A DNA stretch of 64,000 nt, taken from IMG/VR virus record IMGVR_UViG_3300049846_002076, positions 1 through 64,000 of that record; one strand, 5' to 3'. Numbering within the stretch: the first letter of the stretch is position 1; every line of letters starts with the position of its first letter. Positions 14,474 to 22,798 of this stretch are shown in pieces. The notes below the pieces were generated by a model. The model worked only from the letters and a program-made list of their open reading frames with translations, ran no database searches and had not been told where the DNA came from. The position numbers and the translations under genes were made by a program. This DNA is from a virus.

Positions 14474-15604
14474 CTAGGCGTGCGAAGCTGCCGCATTCAT
14501 TTGCCGACGCTCGATGGCGATGGCTGCGCCCGAGAGCTTGTCGAGCAGGGTCGCCCGGTAGAATGCTTCCCGCACCGTCGCCGCGGGCACTTCGTTGGGA
14601 TCCTTCAGGGGCGGGAGCATCGCGATACGCACCCGCAGCCCGATACTACGCAGCAGATCGCCTGACTCGATAGCCTGGTCGGTCGCGGGAATCTCGCCAT
14701 CCCACATGATCGTCACTTCCTCGAGCCCACGCTCATCCTTCAGACGTCGAAATTTCTCAAGCTGACTATCCTCAGTGCCGAACGACAGGTGCTTACCGAA
14801 GCTGCCGATGGGCACAACGTCACGCAGGGCCGGGTCACCGTCCAGGGCAGCCTTGGTTGCCGCGACGTCGAATGCGCCCTCGCCCATGACGACACGCCTG
14901 GTGCCGACGACGTTGTGTCCGTTGTAAAGGTGGGCGCCGGTGACAGCGTAGCCGACGGGGAACAGGTATTTGGGATCCTGAGTGCCGAGGATGTCACGCC
15001 CTTGGAAGCTCACCAGCGTGCCATCAAGGTCGAACACCGGGATGATGATCCGGTTGCTGAACCACTGAAACTGCCACAACCCGCTATCGTTGCGGTAACG
15101 GTGGTATCCGTTCAGACAGAAGCGCCAGTTGAAGTAGTGCGCGAGCGCCGCGTCGATCCCCCGGTTCTCCAGGTAAGCCAGGTTGCGCCCCTTGATCGGG
15201 ATCGCGTAAGAAGCGGGGAGCTCCGGGCTGCCTTTCTCGACCTTGGTCTCCACCGAGGTCACACGCCGGGACTTCCAGCCGGTCTCCCGAGCAAGCCTCT
15301 TGATGAACTCCTTGACCGCATGAGCATGCACTCCTTCGCCCAAGTAGGCACGAATGAACGACCACTTGTTGTAGCCCTTCCTGTCCTGGGGGTGGTCGCC
15401 GGCGAAGCAGTTGCCGAGCCCAGTCTCCCGGTTGATGTAGACCTTCCAGCGATCGTCGCCGCAGACCGGGCATTCCCGCACGTTGTATTGCGGGCCACGG
15501 GAGCCCATTGTGGGCCGGTAGGTGATCCCCTCGCGGTCGAGAAAGACACCAATGTCGATCGCCTCGAGAAGCTCCTTGAGCTCCTGGTCTTCGTGCTGTT
15601 TCAC
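14474..15604 (-). CDS. DNA primase (DnaG-type, zinc finger and Toprim)
   Basis: 376 aa. An N-terminal zinc-binding motif (C45, C48, C66, H71) precedes a catalytic region with RIIIPVFDLDGTLVSFQGRDI and a Toprim core, VVMGEGAFDVAATKAAL with the invariant Glu, followed by the Asp strand VTIMWDG. It synthesises RNA primers for the phage polymerase. It is shorter than bacterial DnaG, with no clear helicase-binding C-terminal domain; the helicase is a separate gene upstream at 16563-17927. It overlaps the HicA-like gene by 4 bp. Confidence 0.85.
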   Translation of the reverse strand: MKQHEDQELKELLEAIDIGVFLDREGITYRPTMGSRGPQYNVRECPVCGDDRWKVYINRETGLGNCFAGDHPQDRKGYNKWSFIRAYLGEGVHAHAVKEFIKRLARETGWKSRRVTSVETKVEKGSPELPASYAIPIKGRNLAYLENRGIDAALAHYFNWRFCLNGYHRYRNDSGLWQFQWFSNRIIIPVFDLDGTLVSFQGRDILGTQDPKYLFPVGYAVTGAHLYNGHNVVGTRRVVMGEGAFDVAATKAALDGDPALRDVVPIGSFGKHLSFGTEDSQLEKFRRLKDERGLEEVTIMWDGEIPATDQAIESGDLLRSIGLRVRIAMLPPLKDPNEVPAATVREAFYRATLLDKLSGAAIAIERRQMNAAASHA

Positions 15605-15819
15605 AGGTCAGCTCCGAGTCGTCGCAGCACCGAGCGTATGTTCTTGATCGCCCGGGGATCCGTGCTGCCGCTGATTAGGGCGAATTCGGTGCCAGATGGC
15701 GGGTATGCCTTGATGTGCCCGCGCCCGGTCTCGACGATGTTCCACCCGAGATCCTTCAACTGCTTGAGTATCTTGCGAAGATCCTTGTCGCGGTGGACGT
15801 AGGGTGACTTTGCTTTCAT
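15601..15819 (-). CDS. hicA: HicA-like small RNA-binding protein
   Basis: 72 aa. The start is ATG 15819, overlapping the upstream stop by ATGA. It has the HicA/YcfA double-stranded-RNA-binding-like fold signature: LRKILKQLKDLGWNIV, then ETGRGHIKAYPP with the catalytic-type His, and a closing DPRAIKNIRSVLRRLG helix. HicA toxins cut mRNA and are neutralised by HicB. No HicB-like gene is next to it, so this is an orphan, as is seen in other phages. A longer leftward ORF in the same frame exists, but this start fits the operon spacing. Confidence 0.7.
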   Translation of the reverse strand: MKAKSPYVHRDKDLRKILKQLKDLGWNIVETGRGHIKAYPPSGTEFALISGSTDPRAIKNIRSVLRRLGADL

Positions 15820-16106
15820 TCTTCGATTGTCCCCTTGCGGGCGCGGCGAGTCTTTGGATGCGAGAAGTGATGCTTGTGAACCCACATCGCCGACATGATC
15901 GCCAGCGGCCCGCTCACCAAGAAAACCACGATCTCCAGGGTTTCGGTAGCCTGGGGAATGATCTTCAAGATGCCGAGGTTCGCGAACCCGATCACCAGCG
16001 AGTTGAATCCTGCAAGCAGGTATTGTCCCGAATTGACCGTTCGGGACTGAAAGCCGAGCGCGAACACGAACACGAAGTTCGCCACCAGAATGAGCAGGGC
16101 GGTCAT
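15816..16106 (-). CDS. Small membrane protein
   Basis: 96 aa with three hydrophobic segments: residues about 2-18 (ALLILVANFVFVFALGF), a weaker one about 30-48 and a third about 57-76 (EIVVFLVSGPLAIMSAMWV). The tail is basic and His-rich. It is the third of three consecutive small membrane proteins between the helicase and the HicA-like gene, with ATGA overlaps on both sides. No family is recognised; a membrane anchor or superinfection-related role is possible but unsupported. Confidence 0.65.
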   Translation of the reverse strand: MTALLILVANFVFVFALGFQSRTVNSGQYLLAGFNSLVIGFANLGILKIIPQATETLEIVVFLVSGPLAIMSAMWVHKHHFSHPKTRRARKGTIEE

Positions 16107-16357
16107 TTCTTCTCCGGCAGATCCGTGAGACTGTAGACGTCGCCGTTAGGACAGGTGAAGACCACTTCGGGTGGCGATCCCATGTAGCCGGTGCGTCGAC
16201 ATCCATGGTCTTTCGCCCACTCCATCTTGCGGCCCTTTCGGTCCTCCCTCATCTCCTCGCTTTTCGCGATGAGCCAGGTTCCAAGACCCATCGACCCGAA
16301 TGCGACCAGCAGAACCAATGCCACATGAACTGCTCCATGATTCAGGTCGATTTTCAT
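16103..16357 (-). CDS. Small single-pass membrane protein
   Basis: 84 aa. One N-terminal transmembrane segment (about 9-30, VHVALVLLVAFGSMGLGTWLIA) is followed by a charged helix (KSEEMREDRKGRKME) and a small domain with two cysteines (C53, C69). The C-terminus GDVYSLTDLPEKK is soluble. It overlaps the genes on both sides by ATGA. No family is recognised. Confidence 0.65.
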   Translation of the reverse strand: MKIDLNHGAVHVALVLLVAFGSMGLGTWLIAKSEEMREDRKGRKMEWAKDHGCRRTGYMGSPPEVVFTCPNGDVYSLTDLPEKK

Positions 16358-16566
16358 CCTCTGTCCCTCCCGAGCACGATTTCCGCGGCGTCCCAGAACA
16401 CGAACACGATGATCGCGACTATCATGCCGATCTGCAGCCTGGTTTCACCGATTTGTCCGAGAAACTCCAGTGCGAGCATGACGATGATGATCGAGCCGAG
16501 CCCGATCACCAGCGCCACGATCGCGGTGAGAACGATCAACAGGAAGTGCTTGGGGCCTTCCATCAC
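16354..16566 (-). CDS. Small two-pass membrane protein
   Basis: About 70 aa with two long hydrophobic helices (FLLIVLTAIVALVIGLGSIIIVML and LQIGMIVAIIVFVFW) separated by a short polar turn. The start may be GTG 16566, giving a GTGA overlap with the helicase stop, or the adjacent ATG 16563, which has GGAGGA better spaced. It is the first of three membrane genes behind the helicase. It could resemble a holin, but it is far from the lysis cassette. Confidence 0.65.
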   Translation of the reverse strand: MMEGPKHFLLIVLTAIVALVIGLGSIIIVMLALEFLGQIGETRLQIGMIVAIIVFVFWDAAEIVLGRDRG

Positions 16567-17927
16567 TCCTCCCCGAGAACGCGCTTGATGAACTTCATCC
16601 GTTCGCGATCCTGTTCGATGCGGATCGAGAACCCGGCCGCCTGGTTGCGGGACGCTGCGAAGTAGAGCCGGGCGTAGCCCTCTTTGACTTCCTCTTCGGT
16701 CGCGTTGATGCTGATGATCACGTCAGCGATCCGCACCTTGTTGAAGTCGTCCGCGACGTGCTCGGCCTTCGCGACGGCAGCGGTGAAGCCCTGCCGGTTG
16801 GTCTGCGTGGCGGTGAGCAGGGCGAAGCCCTCCTGCATCGCGAGCCCACGCAGTCCGACGTAGACGCTCTTGGAGTTCTCGGTGGTGCTCTCCACGAAGC
16901 GTTCGGGCTGCATGATGTCCGCGTAGTCGACCACGACCATATCGAACATGACGCCTTGCGACTTGTAGTGTTCGATCAGCCGGCGCAGGTCGGAGACCCG
17001 CATCGAGCCGGTGGGGTATTCGACGATCTTGAGCTCGCCTGCTTTCTCGCCCCACTTGCGAACCTTGTCCATCACCGTGATGATGTGCGAGGTCAGCTCC
17101 TTGAAGGGCGTGTCCGAGATGTTCGCGTCCATGCGGGACGACAGGATCGAAGCCGAGACCTCCAGGGTCGCGTAGAGGACGTTGTGGCCGTTGCCCACTG
17201 CCTTGACGGCGAAGTCGAGCAGCGCGGTCGTCTTGCCGGATTTCGCCCCGCCCATGATCACGGACAGTTCGCGCTTGCCCCATCCCTTGTGATAGAGCTT
17301 GTCGTCGATCGCCGCGTAACCAGTGCTGATGCCGGTGGGGGAGCGCTTCCCGGCTGCGATCTCCTTGCGGTCGAAGGTGCGGGAGTCGATTGACCGCTTG
17401 AAGTCATAGACGCCTTGCTCGGGAGTGGCGCCGACTGCGAGTGCCTTCGACAGCTTCTCTTGGATGGCCGGGAAGTCGCCCTTGTCCAGCTTCTTGATTG
17501 ACTCGCGAATCGCGTCGGTGACCGCCTGGTGTTTCGCGAAGGTAGCCACCTGGTCGATCACGAAGTCACGATCGCCGATGTCGTGATCCCACAGCTCCTT
17601 GAGCGTGAGAATCACCGAGGGTGCGTCATCCTTCCGAAGCAGACCCTTCGCCAGGTTCTCCTTGATCACCTGCGCGAAGATGTTCTTGTCCGCGGGAAGG
17701 CGCTTGTAGGTCTTGAAGTAGTCGATCGCGATCGCCACGAGTTGAGCCACGGGAAGGCTCTCGAAATACTCGGGCAGCACGAGTCCGTCGGTGCGCTGAA
17801 CGAACTTCACGTCCCTCACCGTGAGGGCCGCGATTTTCTTCTGGAACGACAGGTCGTAGTCAAACTTGTGAACGACGTGCGTCGTTTCCTCGTCGACCGG
17901 GGCGGTTGCCAGGGCGGTTTCGGTCAT
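16563..17927 (-). CDS. dnaB: Replicative DNA helicase (DnaB-type)
   Basis: 454 aa. An N-terminal helical part (about 1-170) precedes a RecA-type helicase core. Walker A is GGAKSGKT (226-233), Walker B lies in DMVVVDYAD (329-337), and an H4-like segment with TATQTNRQG follows. It unwinds DNA at the fork and works with the primase encoded three small genes plus the HicA-like gene downstream. It overlaps the Hfq-like gene upstream by ATGA. The N-terminal domain is diverged from bacterial DnaB. Confidence 0.9.
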   Translation of the reverse strand: MTETALATAPVDEETTHVVHKFDYDLSFQKKIAALTVRDVKFVQRTDGLVLPEYFESLPVAQLVAIAIDYFKTYKRLPADKNIFAQVIKENLAKGLLRKDDAPSVILTLKELWDHDIGDRDFVIDQVATFAKHQAVTDAIRESIKKLDKGDFPAIQEKLSKALAVGATPEQGVYDFKRSIDSRTFDRKEIAAGKRSPTGISTGYAAIDDKLYHKGWGKRELSVIMGGAKSGKTTALLDFAVKAVGNGHNVLYATLEVSASILSSRMDANISDTPFKELTSHIITVMDKVRKWGEKAGELKIVEYPTGSMRVSDLRRLIEHYKSQGVMFDMVVVDYADIMQPERFVESTTENSKSVYVGLRGLAMQEGFALLTATQTNRQGFTAAVAKAEHVADDFNKVRIADVIISINATEEEVKEGYARLYFAASRNQAAGFSIRIEQDRERMKFIKRVLGEE

Positions 17928-18286
17928 TGCGCTGCCCTCGAGCCGAAGCTCTCGATGCCGTGCTTGTAGAAGGTGAGTTGGATCGGCGGGTCGAAGTTTT
18001 CGACCTTGCCCTGATCGTCCGTCGTCTTGACCATCATCGTGATGGTGAACTTGTCGCGAGTGACGATCGTGCCGATGTATCCCACGCCCGAGATTGCCAT
18101 GAGCGCGACCTCGGCTTTGGCGTCTTGCAGCCTGGCGAGAATCGCGTCGTGACCCTTGGGCATGAACTTCCGGGGCTTGTCGCCGCGGTATCCGGGCTTC
18201 GCGTGCAGGGTGGTATCGCCTTGGGAGCGGCCGAAACGCTGCTGGTCGGCGCGAATGTCTTCCGGGTTACGCTGTTGCTCGTTCAT
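17924..18286 (-). CDS. Hfq-like (Sm-fold) RNA-binding protein
   Basis: 120 aa. Residues about 43-112 follow the Hfq pattern: a helix GHDAILARLQDAK, Sm1 strands VALMAISGVGYIGTIVTRDKFTITMM (with the usual G and D-x-F), and an Sm2 motif LTFYKHGIESF in which KHGI (108-111) matches the YKHAI of Hfq. The N-terminal 40 residues are extra, polar and basic. Hfq pairs small RNAs with mRNA. It is made with the DnaB-type helicase (ATGA overlap), so it may act on phage RNA or on the fork. Similarity is clear by motif; activity is inferred. Confidence 0.75.
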   Translation of the reverse strand: MNEQQRNPEDIRADQQRFGRSQGDTTLHAKPGYRGDKPRKFMPKGHDAILARLQDAKAEVALMAISGVGYIGTIVTRDKFTITMMVKTTDDQGKVENFDPPIQLTFYKHGIESFGSRAAQ

Positions 18287-18314
18287 TCCAATAGATCCTT
18301 TCTAGGTTCAAATC

Positions 18315-18340
18315 AAAAATACGCACCCATTATTGGGTGC
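18315..18340 (-). terminator. Intrinsic terminator or attenuator
   Basis: GCACCCA (18323-18329) and TGGGTGC (18334-18340) form a 7-bp stem with a TTAT loop. On the minus strand it is followed by TATTTTTG. It sits between the gene ending at 18350 and the Hfq-like gene, so it would reduce transcription into the helicase and primase genes. Confidence 0.65.
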
Positions 18341-18349
18341 CTGGCTTGG

Positions 18350-19042
18350 CTACAAACTGGCAGTTCTGACTGCTTCCGCAATCACTTCCTTCGAAAAGTG
18401 TCCGTTCGCGTAGACGCTGTTCAGATGTCCTTCGCGAAAACACCGGGACAACGCCGCCTGGGGCCGCTGCCTCGAGTTGCACCGCTCGACGAGCCACGCT
18501 CGATACGCAACCTGATGTGCCTCGCCGCGATCGTTGCTCAACAGATAGTCCTCGTGTTTAGCAACGTCGAAGATGTGCCGAAGGTGCTCCTCCCAGGCAG
18601 TCTTCACGTCCCGAATGAGCGTTTCCTCGTAGATTTGGTTGGGGCGCGGGAACATCGTCCAGCCCCGGTCTGCCGCACGGTTCATCGCGAAGCGAAGGGC
18701 GAAGTCATAGCGCACGCCGACGCGATCGCAGAACTGCCGGGCCCGCCACAGCGAGATGGTGTCGAGCGCCCGGTGAAAGATGTCCTTCTCGCCCTTCCAG
18801 ACCTCGATGCGAAGTGCCTCATCAAGATCCTTGGTCTTGGCGTAAATGTCACGCACCGCTTTCTCGTATTCGTCCGCGAACAGGTAGGTCGCGAGAGCGG
18901 GGTGCATGGGCCGATAGTCCCACCACCGCGTCGTGTAGAGCTGTGCTTCCTGGGTGCGGGCAGCCTGTGGGATGCGAGTCAGCGCTCGCAGCTCCAGGTC
19001 ATCCGAACTCAGGTCGATTCCGAAGAAGGTCTTGTTCCGCAT
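18350..19042 (-). CDS. Hypothetical protein
   Basis: About 230 aa, not recognised. The frame is open from a TTG at 19060, but I prefer the ATG at 19042 because the operator copy lies at 19061-19074 and the predicted RNA starts near 19073. The sequence is rich in Trp, Tyr and Arg (LYTTRWWDYRP, ISLWRARQFCDRV) and looks like a globular helical protein; it has no transmembrane segments or obvious catalytic motif. It is the first gene of the replication unit and is separated from the Hfq-like gene by a hairpin. Confidence 0.65.
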   Translation of the reverse strand: MRNKTFFGIDLSSDDLELRALTRIPQAARTQEAQLYTTRWWDYRPMHPALATYLFADEYEKAVRDIYAKTKDLDEALRIEVWKGEKDIFHRALDTISLWRARQFCDRVGVRYDFALRFAMNRAADRGWTMFPRPNQIYEETLIRDVKTAWEEHLRHIFDVAKHEDYLLSNDRGEAHQVAYRAWLVERCNSRQRPQAALSRCFREGHLNSVYANGHFSKEVIAEAVRTASL

Positions 19043-19060
19043 CCCCGTATGGATTCCCAA

Positions 19061-19108
19061 AATCAGTGCTTACTGACACATTATAGCGTCTGCGCTTGGA
19101 TTCGTTAA
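19061..19108 (-). promoter_or_regulatory. Promoter with operator copy (replication unit)
   Basis: On the minus strand: -35 TTAACG (19103-19108), exact 17-bp spacer, -10 TATAAT (19080-19085), then AGTAA-GCAC-TGATT (19061-19074), two mismatches from the palindrome, five bases downstream of the -10, where it would cover the transcription start. Confidence 0.75.
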
Positions 19109-19177
19109 GTCCTTGAATTTGAATTTGAAATGGGCTATTTAGAGGGCGAACTTTCCAGGCCCCAACACTTTTTGGCT

Positions 19178-19939
19178 TCAGACGCCCTCGATTCCGATCT
19201 CGGGGATCGCGACCTCGTATGCCTGCACGATCTCCTGCACCAGACCCGAGCGCACGATGTCCTTGCGCGTGAACTCAACGATCTTGACCGAAGGGATGTG
19301 ACGGAGCCGATGCACTGCGTCGATCAGCCCGTTCGTTGGATGGTTGTGGTTGTCGTAGCAGTTGATGTCGCTCTGCATCGGGTCGCCATCGACGACACAC
19401 TTCGATCCTTCCCCGAGACGGGACAGAAAGAGCTTCATCTGCCTGGGCGTGGTGTTCTGGGCCTCATCGAGGATGACGAAGGAGTTCTTGAAGGTGCGGC
19501 CCCTCATGTAGGCAAGAGGTGCAGCTTCGATGCGCCCCGACTTCAGCAGGTATTCGACCGCGCTCGAGCCGAGTCGCTCCTCGAGCACCTCCCTGAAGGG
19601 CGCGATGAAGGGCTCGTATTTCTCCTCCAGCTCGCCTGGTAGAAATCCGAGCGATTCACCCGACTCGACCGCGGGCCTGGTGACGATGATCCGCTCGACC
19701 GTCTTGTTGGTGAGCAACTGGGCCGCCAACACACCTGCGATGTAGGTCTTGCCTGTGCCGGCGGGCCCCAGTCCGAACGCGAGGGGAAAGGACTTGATGG
19801 CGTTGATGTAGCGTTTCTGGGCTTCGGTGCGGGCGTGAAGAGGCTCAGTATTCTTGACTCTGGAAGGAGGAGGGAACTCGGACTCGATCTGTTGGGGCTG
19901 GTCGTTTTTCGCGAACTTCTTCTTGTCCGGTTTTCTCAT
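19178..19939 (-). CDS. phoH: PhoH-like ATPase
   Basis: 253 aa. A basic N-terminus (1-35) is followed by the PhoH P-loop domain: GPAGTGKT (58-65), TRPAVESGESLGFLPG, Walker B FVILDEAQN (154-162) and DGDPMQSD. PhoH-type ATPases are frequent in phages and relate to the helicase domain of RNA-processing proteins; their phage role is unclear. It overlaps the repeat protein gene upstream by ATGA and is the last gene of the unit starting at 23221. A 92-bp gap with a possible long-range GAGGGCG/CGCCCTC stem follows. Confidence 0.9.
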   Translation of the reverse strand: MRKPDKKKFAKNDQPQQIESEFPPPSRVKNTEPLHARTEAQKRYINAIKSFPLAFGLGPAGTGKTYIAGVLAAQLLTNKTVERIIVTRPAVESGESLGFLPGELEEKYEPFIAPFREVLEERLGSSAVEYLLKSGRIEAAPLAYMRGRTFKNSFVILDEAQNTTPRQMKLFLSRLGEGSKCVVDGDPMQSDINCYDNHNHPTNGLIDAVHRLRHIPSVKIVEFTRKDIVRSGLVQEIVQAYEVAIPEIGIEGV

Positions 19940-21750
19940 GCGGCTTTCTTTCCTTTGAGAGTGGCGATGACGGTATCGGGGAGCTCGTTGACTGAAATCG
20001 AGTCAGAGGGGTTCCTTGCACTGCCAGTGATTGCAGCCATGTCGACGACAATTCCAGGTCTGGTGGGCGTGATCGTGTCGGGAGCAGGGGGAGAGACCGA
20101 AGCGGAGACAGTCGGAAGAGGAGTGATGGTGATTTGTTCGGGGGACAGCACCACGATGTCGCCGACTGCAGTCGCTTGCACCACCGTGACGGTGATTGCC
20201 GGGATCGTGGAAACAGCGCCGCCGGCACCTGTCGCTTGGGCCGTCGGGGACTGAATGAAGAACGTGCCGAGCTCCCCAGATGCCGTCGCATCGACGACTG
20301 CGATCGCCTGGGGTGCCGAGATGTAGATCGTGCCCAGTGCCGAGCTCGCTGCAGCGGTTCCGGTCGCGGACGCTTGGGGCGTAGACACCGTGACTGTGGG
20401 CAGGGAACCAGTCGCCAGACCATTGACGTAGGCGATGCCCGAAACCGGGCTGACCGTGATCGTGGGCAGGGATCCAGAAGCCTCTCCGACCTGACCGCCG
20501 CTCCCGAATCCGACGGGTGCCGAAACTGTGATCGTGGGCAGGGAACCGCCGGTGCTCGCTGTGCCGGTGCTCGAGCCGGTGGGCGCAGAAACCGTAATGG
20601 TAGCCAGTGCCCCGGTTGCATTCGCCGCCACCCCCGCAGATCCAGTCGGGGCGCTGACTGTGACCGTGACCAGGGATCCTGTCGCGGTGACGTTGCCTTC
20701 TCCGACGGCCGAACCAGCGATAGCTCCGATCGTAACCGTGCCGATCGAGCCCGCAGCTCCAGCTCCGCCGGTTGCGGAAACGCTTGGGGCTGTGACGCTG
20801 ACCGTCGAAAGGGCGCCCGTTGCCCCCGCGGCTCCGCTTCCTGTGCCTGCAGGAGCACTGATGGTGACCGTAGACAGACTGCCAGATGTGCTTGCCGCAC
20901 CTGTAGCCGATCCCGCCGGGGCGCTGACGGTGACTGTCGGAAGACTGCCAACCGCGAATGCCATGCTCGCGGCGGAACCCGAGATCGGACTGACGGTGAC
21001 GGTTTCGATCGTAGCCGATGCACCTGCAGCTCCGGTCGCAGTCGCCGCCGGCGAACTGACCGTGACGGTCGGGAGAGCTCCTGTCGCAATGACTTCTGCC
21101 GCAGCCGAGCCGCTGATCGGGCTGACGGTGATGGTTGCCAGGGATCCACTCGTCGAAGCCGCACCCGAGCCCGTAGCGGTCGGCGAACTGACTGTGACCG
21201 TGCCGACGGTCGCGGTTGCCTGGGCTGCGCCTGTCGCACTTCCCGAGGGGGTCGTGACCGTGACAGTAGACACCGCCCCGGACGCGCTAGCCGCCCCTGT
21301 GGCACTCCCAGAGGGCGCGGTGAGGGTGATTGTCGGGAGCGCCCCGGTAGCGCCCGCATCGCCCGTTGCGGAGGCCCCAAGGGGAGAAATGGTGACGGTC
21401 GCCAGGGCTCCGGTCGCATCCCCGCTGGTGCCTGCCGAACCCGCCGGGGAACTGACCGTAACGGTTCCGATCGCACCCGAGGTGCTCGCCGCACCCGATC
21501 CCGTGCCTGCGGGTGCTGTGACCGTGACCGTGGTGAGAGCTGCCGTGCCGGTGGCATCCCCGGTTGCCGAACCTGCCGGAGAGGTCAGGGTGACGGTGCC
21601 AATCGCAGCAGAAGCGCCCGCGGCACCTGTGGCAGAACCCGCAGGGGTCGTTACGGTGACGGTGACGAGGGCGGCAGAAGCCCCGGCGTCCCCTGTAGCG
21701 GAACCCGAGATTGCGGTGACTGTGACAGTGCCGATTGCACCGCTGGCATT
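19936..21750 (-). repeat. About 24 coding tandem repeats of about 66 bp
   Basis: Degenerate direct repeats inside the gene, visible as the recurring nucleotides for T-V-T-V every about 66 bases. The units are not identical and stay in frame, so they arose by duplication and drift rather than as a CRISPR-type array. Confidence 0.8.
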
Positions 21751-21870
21751 CGCGTCGCCACCGGCGCTATCAGTGTATCCGTCGGTGTCGAACCATCCAA
21801 CACTCTTCTGCGTCTCGTCGAACCAGGACGAGACCGCGAGACTCGGATCAAATTGTCCGAGGTTTGCCAC
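19936..21870 (-). CDS. Tandem-repeat, Ala/Thr/Gly/Ser-rich virion-like protein
   Basis: 644 aa. After a 40-residue N-terminus (MANLGQFDPSLAVSSWFDE) it consists of about 24 tandem units of mostly 22 residues, of the form GSATGAAxASGAxxTVTVxxP, i.e. one turn-strand unit each, ending in a 65-residue tail with IVVLSPEQITITPLPTV. The pattern predicts a long beta-solenoid or fibrous decoration. It contains no catalytic motif. It lies directly downstream of two virion-like genes and upstream of phoH, with an ATGA overlap. The long rightward frames over this region are mirror images of the repeat. Confidence 0.75.
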   Translation of the reverse strand: MANLGQFDPSLAVSSWFDETQKSVGWFDTDGYTDSAGGDANASGAIGTVTVTAISGSATGDAGASAALVTVTVTTPAGSATGAAGASAAIGTVTLTSPAGSATGDATGTAALTTVTVTAPAGTGSGAASTSGAIGTVTVSSPAGSAGTSGDATGALATVTISPLGASATGDAGATGALPTITLTAPSGSATGAASASGAVSTVTVTTPSGSATGAAQATATVGTVTVSSPTATGSGAASTSGSLATITVSPISGSAAAEVIATGALPTVTVSSPAATATGAAGASATIETVTVSPISGSAASMAFAVGSLPTVTVSAPAGSATGAASTSGSLSTVTISAPAGTGSGAAGATGALSTVSVTAPSVSATGGAGAAGSIGTVTIGAIAGSAVGEGNVTATGSLVTVTVSAPTGSAGVAANATGALATITVSAPTGSSTGTASTGGSLPTITVSAPVGFGSGGQVGEASGSLPTITVSPVSGIAYVNGLATGSLPTVTVSTPQASATGTAAASSALGTIYISAPQAIAVVDATASGELGTFFIQSPTAQATGAGGAVSTIPAITVTVVQATAVGDIVVLSPEQITITPLPTVSASVSPPAPDTITPTRPGIVVDMAAITGSARNPSDSISVNELPDTVIATLKGKKAA

Positions 21871-21873
21871 GGC

Positions 21874-22785
21874 TTAACTCACCGCGGCATACATCGAGGC
21901 AGTGCTGGAGGTCAGTGCGGCAGCGGGGTTGGGCAGTGCGGTCGTGAGACCCGTGGAGCTCGTTCCCGAGATGATCGGGGCCGTGCCCGCGAGCTGACCG
22001 CCGGTGCGGGCTGTGCCGCCCTTCATCGTGATGATCGTCGTGGCGGTCATGTAGAAGCCGATGTAGTAGAGGCCCGAAGTCGGCACACGGAACGCGGCCG
22101 TCAGCGGGATCGTCTTTACGGTGTTCGCCGCCCAGGCAGTCGTCGTCTGGTTCGCCGTGTTCGCGAGCAGGTTCCGGGTCGTGCCGTCGAAGATGCCCGC
22201 CGCGTAGTTCGTGGGCGTGCCAGCGGCGGTCGTCCCACTCGACAAGATGATGTTGTTGATGACCTGACCCGCCGTCAGGTAGATCGCCTGCATGAAGAGC
22301 GTGCCGCTGGCCGAGGGCACAGTGCTGTTCACTTCGGGGCACAGTTCGCGGGGCATGGTTTCCGCGATCGTGCCGGTGATGCCGAGGTTCGGGCGAGCAG
22401 GCACCGTGTAAGAATATTCCCCACCCTGCGCGTCATGGTGAGTCCAGCTACCTTCCGCATCGAGAACGAGGTTTTCCCCCGGAAGCAGCGTCACACTCAT
22501 CAGGTCTTCCGAGGTCGTTCCGTCGAAGTGCTGCACGGTCACCTGCGTGGCAACCGTGGCATGAGCGTTCGTGATGTTCAGGTGCTTGACGTTGCGCTGC
22601 GTGCTCGCCGCCGGGCTGCCGACGACCGTAGTCGTCGTATTGGTCGTGATCGCCGCGGTGTTCGTGCGCCCCGGAGTGATCGTGCCCGCATTGTTGTCCA
22701 CCCAGGAAGCGTGAACCTGGATCGAAGATCCAGTCGTGCCAGTGACAACACGAATGATGTCACTGGTGCCGGTGAGCAGCAGCAT
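21874..22785 (-). CDS. Putative virion structural protein
   Basis: 303 aa. Thr/Ala/Asn-rich and beta-strand-rich, with GTTGSSIQVHASWVD near the N-terminus and a C-terminal half (SGLYYIGFYMTATT, then GGTARTGGQLAGT) typical of phage tail or decoration proteins. It lies 13 bp behind another virion-like gene and 3 bp before the repeat protein. The name is based on composition and position; no motif proves it. Confidence 0.65.
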   Translation of the reverse strand: MLLLTGTSDIIRVVTGTTGSSIQVHASWVDNNAGTITPGRTNTAAITTNTTTTVVGSPAASTQRNVKHLNITNAHATVATQVTVQHFDGTTSEDLMSVTLLPGENLVLDAEGSWTHHDAQGGEYSYTVPARPNLGITGTIAETMPRELCPEVNSTVPSASGTLFMQAIYLTAGQVINNIILSSGTTAAGTPTNYAAGIFDGTTRNLLANTANQTTTAWAANTVKTIPLTAAFRVPTSGLYYIGFYMTATTIITMKGGTARTGGQLAGTAPIISGTSSTGLTTALPNPAAALTSSTASMYAAVS

Positions 22786-22798
22786 TCAGGACTCCCGA

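Noticed and set aside
19936-21750. Possible CRISPR array
   Set aside because: Repeat units are degenerate, contiguous and in frame with a protein pattern; there are no unique spacers between identical repeats.
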